From: an uncultured Paraprevotella sp.
GTDB lineage: Bacteria; Bacteroidota; Bacteroidia; Bacteroidales; Bacteroidaceae
Length of the DNA stretch: 64,000 nt
NCBI GenBank assembly: GCA_944321365.1
Contig: CALULA010000003.1
Span: 1 to 64,000 of the forward strand
Direction: 5' to 3'
Both the position numbers and the translations under genes were made by a program. The notes beneath the pieces are model-generated. The model was not told the DNA's origin and ran no database searches. It saw nothing but the letters and a program-made list of their open reading frames with translations. Shown here one piece after another: positions 34,999 to 44,828 of the stretch. Within the stretch, counting starts at the first letter, position 1; each line of letters begins with the position of its first letter.

Positions 34999-37857
34999 TT
35001 ATTTCCGGTTGATGTGGTTGTTCTGCATATACTCGGAAGGCGTGCAGCCCTCATACTTCTTGAATACGGAGAAGAACGTGGACCGCTTGAACCCGCACTG
35101 TTCGCTGATGGCCGTTATGGTGTACTGGTTGTAGGCCGGGTCTTTGATGCAGCGTTTGAACTCCTCTATGCGGTAGGCGTTGATGAAGTCGAAGAACGTC
35201 TGTTGCAGGTACACGTTGAACAGTTGCGACAGATGCACTTTCGACGTGTCGAGGGCCGTGGCGAGGTCTGACAGTTGCAGCTCCTGGTGGGTATAAGGAC
35301 GCTCCCTGTTCATGTAGGCCTTCACTTTCTGGTAGAGGGCGGCATATTCATCCTCGTTCAGCTTCACCCGTTTGTACATCTGCTGTATCTTGTTTTCCGC
35401 TTCTGCCTGTTGTTTCATCTGCTCTTGCTCTTTCATCTCGCGCACCACCTTCTCCTCCAGCAGTCTCATGTCCAGCGCATGCTTGCGTCGCTGGGCTTCT
35501 TTCAATCGTTTGCGCTTTTTGCGTATCCGTATCAGCTGGAACACAGCGACACACATCATCAGCAGCAGGATGACATAGACATAGAATGCGGCCGACGGGC
35601 GTACGTATAGCATGTAGCATACTGCTGTCTTTGGATAGCCGGGAATACGGATGTTCAGCCGGTGCTTGCCTATCGGCAGATTTTGCAGACTGATAGGGGC
35701 GGTGCTTATGCCTGTCCGGTAGGGGCCATCATCGAGCTGCCATTCAAAGAATTGTCCTGAAGGGTAGCTGTAGTTCAGCTCCAGCAAGTTGAAAGTAATC
35801 TGGCCTCCTTTTATCTTATTGAAGCTTAACGGGTTATAGCTTATCTGAATATTCTTGCTCCGATTGATGTCTTTCAGCTGCATCGGGCTGGGCTGCTGTT
35901 GCCCTATCTGCACGTTGTCCATGACGATGGGGTAGTGTTTCTTTTCCGGTATGCGCCGGTACTGTTCCGGAGTGATATAGACAACTCCGTTGAAATTGGC
36001 CAGCCACAGCGTGTCTTTGCTCCAGCAGAATTCTTGATTGTTAAACCGGAGCGACGGCAGGTTGTCCATCTCGTTGAAGTGGTAGAAGTTCTTGAAGTCC
36101 TTGTCAAAGAGGAACAGTCCGCAGTCTGTTCCAACCCAGTAGCGGTTGTCGGGCGTCTCGGTGATGAAATGCAGTTGTTGCACCTGTAGCCTGTCGTGGA
36201 GATCGATGGTGGTGTAACGGCTCAGGTCGGCACGTGTGCGGTAGACGTTGCCGCGCGAGAAAGCCAGGATGTCGCCGTTCTTGCACAGGTTAAGCCTTAA
36301 CTCGCCGGTTTCGTTGAAGAAACCTTCCGGAAAGCCGTGCGACTGTATGGTCTGGTTTGTGGGGTCATAAAGCGAGAGTCGTTCCATGGAGGTAATCCAT
36401 CCCTTGCCGGTGTGGTCGAAAAGAATGTCGGTGAAGTAGGAGTCCGGCAGTTCGGAGTTCCGTGAAGTGTAGGTGCGCACGGCCTGCATGTCCTTGTTCA
36501 GGAAGAATATGCCCATGTCACTCATGGCAATCAGTGTGTCGCGGTCGGTGTAACGGAGCAGGCGGCTGAAGCGTCCGTGTCGCAGTGTGGAGCTGAAGTG
36601 CCTGTCGGACAGCTCCAGTGTCTGCGGGTCGAGGGTGTATAGCCCGTTGCCATACGTGGAGATCACGTATTTCCCTGCAAAATATTCAATGTCGGTGATG
36701 ATGCCGGAACCGGTTTCTTCTGGCGGATAATAGCGTGTGATGCCTTTCGTTTCGGAGACGAAGTAAAGCCCGTTGCGCGTGCCGATGACCCGCTCTCCGT
36801 CACGTATGGCCAGCGACCGGACGTTCAGTCCCCGTGTATTCACATCCTTGAAGCGGTACACCGTAAACGTGGGGGCTGTATGATAGTTGTAGGCCAGTCC
36901 GTTTTCAAAGAAACCGAACCAGCAGACGTCCAGCTGCCGGTCGTAGAAAAAGGTATAGACAGAGTTGTTCTGCAACGAGTATTGCGGTGAGCCGATATGG
37001 TAATGGCGCAGGATGCTGTCCCGTGCTGTGTCGATGATGAAGGCTCCGTTGCCGTCAGTGGAAACGTAGAGTTGGTGCTTGTCCGGCTGCGACTGCAAGT
37101 CGGGTATCACATTGCAGCGCACCCCGACGTCGTAGAGCTGTCCTTTCTGCGTCCGCAGGTCGAAACGGATGATGCCGTAGTTCTGTGTGCCGACATATAG
37201 GCAGTTGTCGATTTTGGCTATGGAGGTAAGATGGCCCGTGTTGATGCCCGGCACCGGGTCGTATTTGGTGAAAGACCGTTTGCTCAGATTCAGACATGCC
37301 ACTTGCGTGTTGGTCACGATCCACACGTTTTCCTTGCCGTCGTAGACCATGTCGTTCACCACATTGCTTTTCGATATGGCATTGCTTTCCAGCAGCAGCG
37401 GGCTTGCCAGTTCTCCGTCCTGATAGAAATAAATGCCGTGCTCGCTGCCGATGAGCAGCTGCTTGCCTGCGCGGCAGAAGCTGATGGGCTGTTGGATTTC
37501 CGGGCAGACCCGCACGCACCGTTTCTGCTCCATGTCGGCACGGTACAGTCCGTTCCGGCAGCACAGCAGGATGTCGCCGTCGGCCGATTCCGTTATGTCG
37601 CTCACGTTGCTCAGCGGCGGCATGCAGTCGATGTCGTAGTTGGTGATGGTCTGGCCGTTGAATGAGCTGACGCCAATGTTGGTGCCTATCCAGATCACGC
37701 TGTCGCTGTCCTTGAAGAATTTATATACGGACTGTCCTTTCAGGCCTTTCTTGTCATTGATGTAGTTGAATGCCCAGTTGACGGCAGGTTGTGTGCGCCC
37801 CTGCAGCACAAGCAGGAGTAGCAACAAGCCGAGAATGGTGCAAAATTGTCTTTTCAT
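34999..37857 (-). CDS. SusR-like membrane-spanning regulator: propeller sensor + AraC-type HTH, no kinase
   Basis: 952 residues from the ATG at 37857 (signal/anchor MKRQFCTILGLLLLLLVLQG); the frame is open to 38109, but the promoter at 37945-37952 rules that out. The periplasmic part is a two-component-regulator-type beta-propeller (repeats such as DSVIWIGTNIGVSSFNGQ; HQLYVSTDGNGAFII), then a Y_Y_Y domain at about 685-745 (LELNYSYPSGQFFEWQLDDG). One membrane helix follows at about 755-775 (YVYVILLLMMCVAVFQLI), then a charged coiled coil to about 840 and an AraC/XylS HTH at about 855-950 (LSDLATALDTSKVHLSQLFN; SEQCGFKRSTFFSVFKKYEG). There is no histidine-kinase or receiver domain, unlike hybrid two-component regulators. 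This is the SusR layout: sugar sensed in the periplasm, DNA bound directly. Its targets are probably the flanking units. Confidence 0.92.
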   Translation of the reverse strand: MKRQFCTILGLLLLLLVLQGRTQPAVNWAFNYINDKKGLKGQSVYKFFKDSDSVIWIGTNIGVSSFNGQTITNYDIDCMPPLSNVSDITESADGDILLCCRNGLYRADMEQKRCVRVCPEIQQPISFCRAGKQLLIGSEHGIYFYQDGELASPLLLESNAISKSNVVNDMVYDGKENVWIVTNTQVACLNLSKRSFTKYDPVPGINTGHLTSIAKIDNCLYVGTQNYGIIRFDLRTQKGQLYDVGVRCNVIPDLQSQPDKHQLYVSTDGNGAFIIDTARDSILRHYHIGSPQYSLQNNSVYTFFYDRQLDVCWFGFFENGLAYNYHTAPTFTVYRFKDVNTRGLNVRSLAIRDGERVIGTRNGLYFVSETKGITRYYPPEETGSGIITDIEYFAGKYVISTYGNGLYTLDPQTLELSDRHFSSTLRHGRFSRLLRYTDRDTLIAMSDMGIFFLNKDMQAVRTYTSRNSELPDSYFTDILFDHTGKGWITSMERLSLYDPTNQTIQSHGFPEGFFNETGELRLNLCKNGDILAFSRGNVYRTRADLSRYTTIDLHDRLQVQQLHFITETPDNRYWVGTDCGLFLFDKDFKNFYHFNEMDNLPSLRFNNQEFCWSKDTLWLANFNGVVYITPEQYRRIPEKKHYPIVMDNVQIGQQQPSPMQLKDINRSKNIQISYNPLSFNKIKGGQITFNLLELNYSYPSGQFFEWQLDDGPYRTGISTAPISLQNLPIGKHRLNIRIPGYPKTAVCYMLYVRPSAAFYVYVILLLMMCVAVFQLIRIRKKRKRLKEAQRRKHALDMRLLEEKVVREMKEQEQMKQQAEAENKIQQMYKRVKLNEDEYAALYQKVKAYMNRERPYTHQELQLSDLATALDTSKVHLSQLFNVYLQQTFFDFINAYRIEEFKRCIKDPAYNQYTITAISEQCGFKRSTFFSVFKKYEGCTPSEYMQNNHINRK

Positions 37858-38493
37858 GTAATAGGTTCTGGCTTTCGATAAATGATGTCTTTCTTTTCGG
37901 TGCAGGTTCAGTTCCAGAACCTGCATTGTAGGTCTCTGTCCTTGCAAATATAGTGTTTTTCTTTTGATTTGCGTGTAACGTCTGGCAGAAAAAAGAACAG
38001 AAACGTCCATGACGGTGTGGAAACAGAAACTGCCGTTCCGGTTTCTGCATACAAGTGTTGCGGAATGTGCGTTCCGGTCTTGCGGAAGACTGTCCGGGGG
38101 CTTGCGCAAGAAAAATCCGGTTTCCCCGCGGCGGTGCGGTGCGGTTATGGCAAAGAGGTGGCCGATGGAGGGGTTGCGGTTGATGGCCGGGCACCTTCTT
38201 TGGGGAGGCCTTTACTGTAGGAAATACTGTTAAAAAGTTGAAAATGCGGGGACTAAAGCGATAAACCGGAAAATGTTTATACGTGGATTTCTTGATTGAA
38301 ACGTATTCTTTATATAAATGTACAGACATCGGGTTGTGTCTGTACGTCTTTGCCGGGACGGAGAAGTGCCGGACAAGGAAAAGTGTGCCCGCGTCATCCG
38401 GAAGGGGCTGCCGCTGTGTGGCAAGATTTGAGTATGCGAATGATTTGGCGAGTCGGCATGCAGACTGTGCGTGAAACTGAAAAAAAACGAAAT
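37858..38493. other. Divergent control region between regulator and GH35 operon
   Basis: A 636-bp gap without a credible gene. It holds the regulator's -7 box (37945-37952) and TTGCGG/TTCCGG/TTGCGCAAG motifs (about 38058-38110), including the palindrome CTTGCGCAAG at 38101-38110. An AT-rich stretch at 38225-38330 could carry the GH35 promoter. I found no exact TAnnTTTG box on the plus strand, consistent with an activator-dependent promoter. Confidence 0.55.
37945..37952 (-). promoter_or_regulatory. -7 box for the SusR-like regulator
   Basis: The minus strand reads TATATTTG, an exact -7 match 87 bp upstream of the ATG at 37857. No -33 TTTG is visible. Confidence 0.5.
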
Positions 38494-40782
38494 ATGATGA
38501 GAGTTACGGCGACTATACTGTGCGGGCTGATGGCCTGCTGTGCGGCAGGGCAGAACCTGACGGACCTTTCGGTGATGGATGACAGGCAGGCTGTGGCGTC
38601 CGAACCGGTGAATATATCCGATGTGCCCTCCATACCGGATTCCGTGTTTCTGCACCCCGACCGCATCCGTTATGACCACCGTTGCTTTACGATAGACGGT
38701 GAGGATGTATTCCTGTTCAGCGGCGCGTTCCACTATTTCCGTGTGCCCCGTCCGCTTTGGCCCGACCGTTTCCGTAAGCTGAAAGCGGCGGGATTCAATT
38801 GTGTGGAGACCTACGTGCCCTGGAACTGGCACGAACGCGGGATGCCCCGCTCTTTGGCGGACGAGTCGTGCATTGACCTCCGTCCGTTGGAAGCGTTCCT
38901 GGACATGGCCGAGGAGTATGGATTATATGTGATTGTGCGTCCCGGTCCTTACATTTGCGCGGAGTGGAGCGGTGGCGGCTATCCGCAATGGCTGATGCGC
39001 AAGCGGCCGGCTCATACCCTTCACGAAGTATGGCTGCAAAGCAACGACCCGGAATATCTGCGCTGGACCGGACATTGGCTGAAAGCCGTATGCCGTGTGG
39101 TGGCTCCCCGCCAGCACACTCGGCGTCCGTCGGGCGGAAAAGGCGTGATTCTTTTTCAGATAGAAAACGAGTATAATCGTGTGAAATGGTTTGCGCGGGA
39201 TGATAAGCGGGAGGTGCTGGAAAACATGGCCGGGTTGGTGAGGCAGGAGGGGATAGACGTTCCGCTCATCACTTGCTGGACCGATGAGGCGCGGAATGTG
39301 TCGGAAGGCCCTTTGAACGGCATTCTGGACATGGTGAACAGCTATCCGCGTTGGGAGGTGGAGCGGAACTTCGGGCGACTGATCGACCGACAGATGCGCA
39401 CGCAGCCCGGCAAACCGCTGATGGCGGGCGAACTGCAGGGCGGATGGATGAGCGATGTGGGTGGTGAATTGAGCTGGAATCAGGACGGGCTGATGCCGGT
39501 GCAGACGCAAAACATCACCCTGTATGCCCTGCAGCGGGGTTTCTGTGCCGTCAACTATTATATGGCCGTCGGCGGAACGAACGGCGATGACTGGGGGGCC
39601 AGACAGATGACCACCACTTACGACTATGCGGCAGCCATCGGAGAGGACGGCTCCACCAACGACCGTTACCGGCGGCTTCAAGGACTGGGCGCGCTGGTCA
39701 GGGAGCACGGGACACGCATAGCCAGGGCCGATGCCGTGTCGTTGGAGTATACCACGACAGACCCTGACGTGCGGCTGGCATTGCGGCGTGCGGCCAATGG
39801 CGACCGTTACTACTTCGTGCGGACAGAAGAACACACACGTCATCACTTCGGAACCCTGCAGACAGCAGACTTCGCGTTGGATTTCTCGCTGGAGCCTTTC
39901 GGCTCGATGGTTTACTATCTGCCTGCAGGCAAGCAGGATGGCAAATGGTATCCCGAAGTGCCGCTTCCCGGTCCGCGTCCGGTGGCCAAGTCGGATACGG
40001 TTCGGCTGACTGATTGTGCGGTAAGTTTTGCTGACCCATTGCCCGGTAAATGGAAACGCCTGAAACGGGGAGAACATCTGGACGACCAAGGCATTTATGG
40101 CAGACACCTTGTTTATTATAGGACATACGCTCCGCAAGGAGCTTTGCTTCAAGTCTGCATAACGGGCGAAAAGATGATGAACAATACTGATGGAGACGGT
40201 GTGTTGCTTGCTGTGGATGGCAAGTTGGTCAAATCATTGCGCCAAGAGGCGGACAGTATCTGGTTTCAGTTGCCCCAAAATCCGTCGGCAAAGGGCAAGC
40301 AGGAAGTCCTCTTGCTCTACGAAAGTCCGGGCTTGCAGCATCACACGAACCTTGCGGTGGAACGGCATTGGAAGATAGGTTTCGACTATGTGCGTTGTGG
40401 GGGCAAAGAATTGCCTTTGGAATATGCCTATACCGAGGAACAGCATGGACAGGCTCTTTCGCAAGGTCAAGCCTTGACAGAAAGAAAGACAGATGGATGC
40501 AATCCGTTTATTCGTTGGTACACCTATGCATTTACCTTGCCACAACAGGCGGACAATGCCCTTTATCACCTGCAACTGGAACACACGGGAAACGGATTCA
40601 TCTACGTGAACGGGCACTGCATCGGACGCTGCTGGCAGAAAGGACCGCAAACCAGTTACTATATTCCCGAATGTTGGCTGAATAAGGAGGGTGAGAATCG
40701 TATTGCTATCAGCCTGCGTCCGATGAATGACGGGGCAGAGGTGAAGAAAGCTAAAATCCATGTAAAATGGAGACATGAGTAA
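38494..40782 (+). CDS. Beta-galactosidase, glycoside hydrolase family 35
   Basis: The start at 38494 (MMRVTATILCGLMACCAAGQ) gives a signal peptide; the frame upstream to 38296 is open but non-conserved. GH35 motifs follow in order: FLFSGAFHYFRVPRPLWPDR, VETYVPWNWHE, RPGPYICAEWSGGGYPQWL, the acid/base Glu in IFQIENEYN near residue 225, and a candidate nucleophile Glu in MAGELQGGW near 312. C-terminal beta-sandwich modules run to residue 762 (GFIYVNGHCIGRCWQKGPQT). GH35 enzymes cleave terminal beta-galactosyl residues in the periplasm or at the surface. First gene of the second operon. The last third (from about 40100) has clearly lower GC than the first two-thirds, suggesting a recombination boundary inside the gene. 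Confidence 0.93.
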   Translation: MMRVTATILCGLMACCAAGQNLTDLSVMDDRQAVASEPVNISDVPSIPDSVFLHPDRIRYDHRCFTIDGEDVFLFSGAFHYFRVPRPLWPDRFRKLKAAGFNCVETYVPWNWHERGMPRSLADESCIDLRPLEAFLDMAEEYGLYVIVRPGPYICAEWSGGGYPQWLMRKRPAHTLHEVWLQSNDPEYLRWTGHWLKAVCRVVAPRQHTRRPSGGKGVILFQIENEYNRVKWFARDDKREVLENMAGLVRQEGIDVPLITCWTDEARNVSEGPLNGILDMVNSYPRWEVERNFGRLIDRQMRTQPGKPLMAGELQGGWMSDVGGELSWNQDGLMPVQTQNITLYALQRGFCAVNYYMAVGGTNGDDWGARQMTTTYDYAAAIGEDGSTNDRYRRLQGLGALVREHGTRIARADAVSLEYTTTDPDVRLALRRAANGDRYYFVRTEEHTRHHFGTLQTADFALDFSLEPFGSMVYYLPAGKQDGKWYPEVPLPGPRPVAKSDTVRLTDCAVSFADPLPGKWKRLKRGEHLDDQGIYGRHLVYYRTYAPQGALLQVCITGEKMMNNTDGDGVLLAVDGKLVKSLRQEADSIWFQLPQNPSAKGKQEVLLLYESPGLQHHTNLAVERHWKIGFDYVRCGGKELPLEYAYTEEQHGQALSQGQALTERKTDGCNPFIRWYTYAFTLPQQADNALYHLQLEHTGNGFIYVNGHCIGRCWQKGPQTSYYIPECWLNKEGENRIAISLRPMNDGAEVKKAKIHVKWRHE

Positions 40783-40804
40783 AGATATTTTCAAAAAACA
40801 AAGC

Positions 40805-42991
40805 ATGATGAAAAGAATAGTTACTTTTTTGTCTTTGATAATAATTTCTATTTCAATGAACCTTTTAGCACAACGCTTGGTATATCCGTTGAACAAAGCA
40901 TGGCGTTTCCATAAGGGGCATGCAAGCGTAGTGGCCCCCACAGCAGAGTGGGAGGAGGTCACCTTGCCCCATAGCTGGAATGTGAAAGACGGACAGGAAA
41001 GTGGTAAAAACAGGTTAGACAACAACGGCCATTCTCTGATGCAGGAAGAAGAGACTGTTTCGGTAATGGACCCCACTCTGAAATTCGGATATTACCGAGG
41101 TACAGGGTGGTACGCCCATTCAATAAATGTCCCTACAGCATGGAAAGAGAAACGAGTCTTTGTCCGTTTTGAAGCAGCGGGACAAGTTGCCCGTGTATAT
41201 GTCAACGGACAGATGCTGGGAGAACATCGTGGAGCGTTCACGGCTTTCTGTTATGAATTAACCCCATACATCCAGCCAGGAAAGCAGAACGAACTCCGGG
41301 TGGAGGTAGATAACATGCATCGACAGGACATTCCTCCATTATCCGGTGACTTTAATGTAAACGGTGGCCTCTACCGTCCGGCACAACTGATAGTAACGGA
41401 CAAGATTTGCGTGTCGCCGTTGGATTACGCCTCACCCGGTGTTTACATCACCACAAATAAACTAAATACCGACAAAGCGGTGATAGAGGTACGTTCGTTA
41501 ATTAGTAATGGCATTCGGGCAGCGATGAGCAACGAACCAGAGGTTCCAGATGCGACGGTAATGATTGAGACCCTTGTTAAAGACATTACCGGAAAAGTGG
41601 TAGCTACGGCACGAACACCGGAACAGATAGCAGCCGGTATCACAAAAGAGGTGATTCAAATTTTGGATATAGAGAAACCACACCTGTGGAATGGCAGGAA
41701 AGACCCCTATCTGTATCAGGTAGAAGTGAATGTCTTACGGAATGAAACGATGGTCGACCAGGTAATTCAGTCTTTGGGATTGCGTACATTCCAAATAGAC
41801 GCAGTTTCCGGATTCTTACTAAACGGAAAACCATATCCGATTTACGGGGTAGGACGACATCAGGATTTCAAAGACAAGGCCTGGGCACTGACGGAGTATG
41901 AAAATGAACTGGATTATGCCATTATAAAAGAGATGGGAGCGACAGCCATACGCTTTGCCCACTATTCGCAAAGCCAAAATATGCACGACATAGCTGACCG
42001 GGAAGGATTCTTGGTGTGGGATGAGATTCCGTTAGTGAATGAAATCCGGTTGGACCACGGTGCGAAACAAAATGTGTGCGAGATGATGAAAGAGATGGTG
42101 AAACAACTCTACAACCATCCCAGTGTAGCATGGTGGGGCATCTACAATGAAATAGAGAACATATACACGCCTCCCTCCGAAGACTTTCTTACCGAACTGC
42201 GTGATGGTATACGGGACATCGATTCGACTTGCCGCATCGTGGTGGGGGCCAGCGATCATGGATTGCGTGCCCACAACCAGATACCGGAAGCCACCTGCTT
42301 CAACAACTATCCTGGTTGGTATCATGGCAATTACCCCAAAGAGGAAGGCTATACCGGGGAGCTTGCACAATTAGACAAATGGATTACCGACCGTGTCCGA
42401 GAGATAGATATGCGTATTGCCATTTCCGAATATGGTGCCGGAGGCGACTATAAACAGCATACCGAGGGTAACCCCCAGAAACCGAATCCGGCGCATGGAG
42501 GACCTTTCCAACCGGAAGAATGGCTGGCCTATGTACATGAGGAGAACTGGCGCGTAATGCAGAACAATGAGAACCTTTGGGGTACATTCCTTTGGGCGAT
42601 GTTTGATTTCGCCAGTTGTATGCGCAACGAGGGAAGTGTCCCGTCATTAAACACTAAGGGTATCGTATCGCAAGACCGGAAAGTAAAGAAAGATCCTTAT
42701 TATTTATATAAGGCCAACTGGAATCCGGAACCAATGGTCTACATTACTTCTCGACGTTCGATAAAACGAACCCAGCCAGTGACGGACATTAAGGTGTATA
42801 GCAATTGTATAGAGGTAACCTTGAAAGTGAATGAGAAAACAATAGGAAAGATGAGGCCAGATGCTGTTAAAGTATGTCTTTTCAAAGACGTGGAACTTAA
42901 AGAAGGTAAGAATAAGATAGAAGTCGTAGGTAGGACGGCACAAAGCGGGGACTGGCCATCGGATACTTGTGAATGGATTTTAGAGTCATAA
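40805..42991 (+). CDS. Glycoside hydrolase family 2 (beta-galactosidase type)
   Basis: 728 residues with signal peptide MMKRIVTFLSLIIISISMNLLAQ. It has the GH2 sugar-binding jelly roll (LPHSWNVKDG; YRGTGWYAHSIN; VYVNGQMLGEHRGAFTAF), an Ig-like middle domain and the (beta/alpha)8 catalytic barrel. The barrel shows GVGRHQDFKDKAWALT, the acid/base Glu in AWWGIYNEIEN near residue 448 and the nucleophile Glu in IAISEYGAGGDYKQH near 540. The short C-terminal module ends SGDWPSDTCEWILES. GH2 covers beta-galactosidases, beta-glucuronidases and others; WWGIYNE fits the galactosidase side but does not decide it. The gene is AT-richer than its neighbours (line 41461 has 27 G+C of 60 against 41 of 60 at 45241), suggesting later acquisition. 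It starts 22 bp after GH35. Confidence 0.92.
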   Translation: MMKRIVTFLSLIIISISMNLLAQRLVYPLNKAWRFHKGHASVVAPTAEWEEVTLPHSWNVKDGQESGKNRLDNNGHSLMQEEETVSVMDPTLKFGYYRGTGWYAHSINVPTAWKEKRVFVRFEAAGQVARVYVNGQMLGEHRGAFTAFCYELTPYIQPGKQNELRVEVDNMHRQDIPPLSGDFNVNGGLYRPAQLIVTDKICVSPLDYASPGVYITTNKLNTDKAVIEVRSLISNGIRAAMSNEPEVPDATVMIETLVKDITGKVVATARTPEQIAAGITKEVIQILDIEKPHLWNGRKDPYLYQVEVNVLRNETMVDQVIQSLGLRTFQIDAVSGFLLNGKPYPIYGVGRHQDFKDKAWALTEYENELDYAIIKEMGATAIRFAHYSQSQNMHDIADREGFLVWDEIPLVNEIRLDHGAKQNVCEMMKEMVKQLYNHPSVAWWGIYNEIENIYTPPSEDFLTELRDGIRDIDSTCRIVVGASDHGLRAHNQIPEATCFNNYPGWYHGNYPKEEGYTGELAQLDKWITDRVREIDMRIAISEYGAGGDYKQHTEGNPQKPNPAHGGPFQPEEWLAYVHEENWRVMQNNENLWGTFLWAMFDFASCMRNEGSVPSLNTKGIVSQDRKVKKDPYYLYKANWNPEPMVYITSRRSIKRTQPVTDIKVYSNCIEVTLKVNEKTIGKMRPDAVKVCLFKDVELKEGKNKIEVVGRTAQSGDWPSDTCEWILES

Positions 42992-43091
42992 AAATATTAA
43001 AGCACATCTTATTAAAAGACTATGATGCAAAAGCTAATGACACATGAATTATTCGACTTTGTTTGGAACTTAAAATCAAAAACAGTTGAAA

Positions 43092-44807
43092 ATGATAAGA
43101 CTTAAATTGTTCCTCCTATTTATGCTGGCCTCATGGAGGACAATAAGTGCTCAAATGACTGGACCATGGGGCGACCAGGGAGACGGTACATACCGCAACC
43201 CGGTGATTGCAGCCGACTACAGCGACCCGGACCCGTTGCGGGTGGGAGATGACTACTACATGGCCGTCTCCACATTCAAGAGCTATCCGGGAGTCACCAT
43301 CCTGCATTCAAAGGACCTGGTCAACTGGACCACCATCGGTGCGGCACTGACAGAACTGGCGGATGTGGACAGTGCATTCACATTTAGGCGCATGAACCGT
43401 TATAACGGAGGTACTTATGCGCCGGCAATCACTTTCCATAACGGCCTGTTTTATGTATATGTGAACCTTGTTACAGACGGATTTCTCGTGGCCACGGCCC
43501 GGCATCCCGCAGGCCCATGGAAAAGCCAGTTCCTGAAAGACAAGTACGGACGCCCCTTGCGCGTGCCCCGCTGGACAGATCCCTGCCCTTTTTGGGACGA
43601 CAACGGGAAAGCTTACCTGATGAGCAGTCGACCGGGCAGGAAATACTGGTACAGCTACATATTCCAGATGTCGGAAGACGGGACCACCCTGCTCGATGCA
43701 GACTCGGCCCATATGGCCCTGAAAGACACCCTATACCAATACCCGAATGGCGGAACGCTGGTGTCGCCCTATCACTCCAGTGAGGGCAACCGCATCTTCA
43801 AGCGCAACGGCTGGTATTACCTGCAGCATATCGAATTCCTGAATGCAGGTTTGGGAGAGGGCACTTATGTGTTCCGTTCACGTCATCTCTACGGTACGCA
43901 GCCCGACGGCACGCCGGGGAAGCCTGGACACCCCGGTGAATACGAAATATTCGCCGTGAACCGCATAAAGCACCGTGACAGCCTGTACTTGCCCGGACAA
44001 GGCGGTTATGTGGACACGTCAGACGGCAGATGGTTCTGGATGGGACAGTTCAATCGTAATTATGCCTGCGGACGTCCGCCACATCTGTTGCCGGTGACAT
44101 GGGTGGACGACTGGCCTGTCATCGGTGTGGATGTGAAAGGAAAGGAGGGGCAGATGGGCTGGCTGCTGCCCAAACCTGTGCAAGGCGTTTTTCCCCGTTC
44201 TTTGCCACAAGGGAGCGATGACTTCTCGGAGGTGGCGCTGCATCCCCGATGGATGTGGAACCATGTGCCCGATGACGGCATGTGGTTCTTGACAGAACGG
44301 CGCGGCTATCTGCGGCTCCGGGTTTTTCCGACCGTGGACCGGAAAGGATTCTTCAAGGCGGGCAATACGCTCAACCAGCGTTATATGTGTGCGTTGTCCG
44401 CAACGGTGACCGTCAAAATGGAGATAACCGGTATGGCGGATGGGCAAAAGGCCGGGCTGGCACACTTTAACGGTGGAAAGACATACGCGTTTATCGGTGT
44501 GGTTCAAGAGGGCGGACGGTGCATGCTGTCTGTGGAGATGAACGGACTGGAGACTGGTAACCGACCGTTGGAGCAGGGTGTACAGGTGGTTTATCTGCGC
44601 ACCGTGTGGGGATTGGAGGATAAAGTGGTGTTCCAATATAGCACGGACGGAACGGTTTTCCATGAGTTGGGAGGAGCCTATCCGGTCACACCGGGCAATT
44701 TCCGAGGTGATATGGTGGGGATTTTCACCTATAACGATGCGGAAGCCGCAGGCTACGTAGACGTGGATTGGTTTCATTATGATGTGACAAACATCAAAGG
44801 AATGTAA
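43092..44807 (+). CDS. Glycoside hydrolase family 43 with C-terminal beta-sandwich
   Basis: 571 residues from the ATG at 43092 (MIRLKLFLLFMLASWRTISAQ). The five-bladed GH43 propeller shows the catalytic base Asp in NPVIAADYSDPDPLRVGD near residue 44, the pKa-modulating Asp in RWTDPCPFWDDNGKAYL near 162, and the acid Glu in YLQHIEFLNAG near 247. The C-terminal beta-sandwich (about 375-565; FSEVALHPRWMWNHV, VDVDWFHYDV) is of the type appended to many GH43 beta-xylosidase/arabinofuranosidase enzymes. Likely activity is exo-removal of arabinofuranosyl, xylosyl or beta-1,3-galactosyl residues; the subfamily cannot be set by eye. Confidence 0.93.
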   Translation: MIRLKLFLLFMLASWRTISAQMTGPWGDQGDGTYRNPVIAADYSDPDPLRVGDDYYMAVSTFKSYPGVTILHSKDLVNWTTIGAALTELADVDSAFTFRRMNRYNGGTYAPAITFHNGLFYVYVNLVTDGFLVATARHPAGPWKSQFLKDKYGRPLRVPRWTDPCPFWDDNGKAYLMSSRPGRKYWYSYIFQMSEDGTTLLDADSAHMALKDTLYQYPNGGTLVSPYHSSEGNRIFKRNGWYYLQHIEFLNAGLGEGTYVFRSRHLYGTQPDGTPGKPGHPGEYEIFAVNRIKHRDSLYLPGQGGYVDTSDGRWFWMGQFNRNYACGRPPHLLPVTWVDDWPVIGVDVKGKEGQMGWLLPKPVQGVFPRSLPQGSDDFSEVALHPRWMWNHVPDDGMWFLTERRGYLRLRVFPTVDRKGFFKAGNTLNQRYMCALSATVTVKMEITGMADGQKAGLAHFNGGKTYAFIGVVQEGGRCMLSVEMNGLETGNRPLEQGVQVVYLRTVWGLEDKVVFQYSTDGTVFHELGGAYPVTPGNFRGDMVGIFTYNDAEAAGYVDVDWFHYDVTNIKGM

Positions 44808-44828
44808 GACAAAGTGAAAACAAGTGAT

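Noticed and set aside
37858-38109. Longer N-terminus for the SusR-like regulator
   Set aside because: It would begin upstream of the -7 box at 37945-37952 and would bury the signal/anchor sequence at residue 85.
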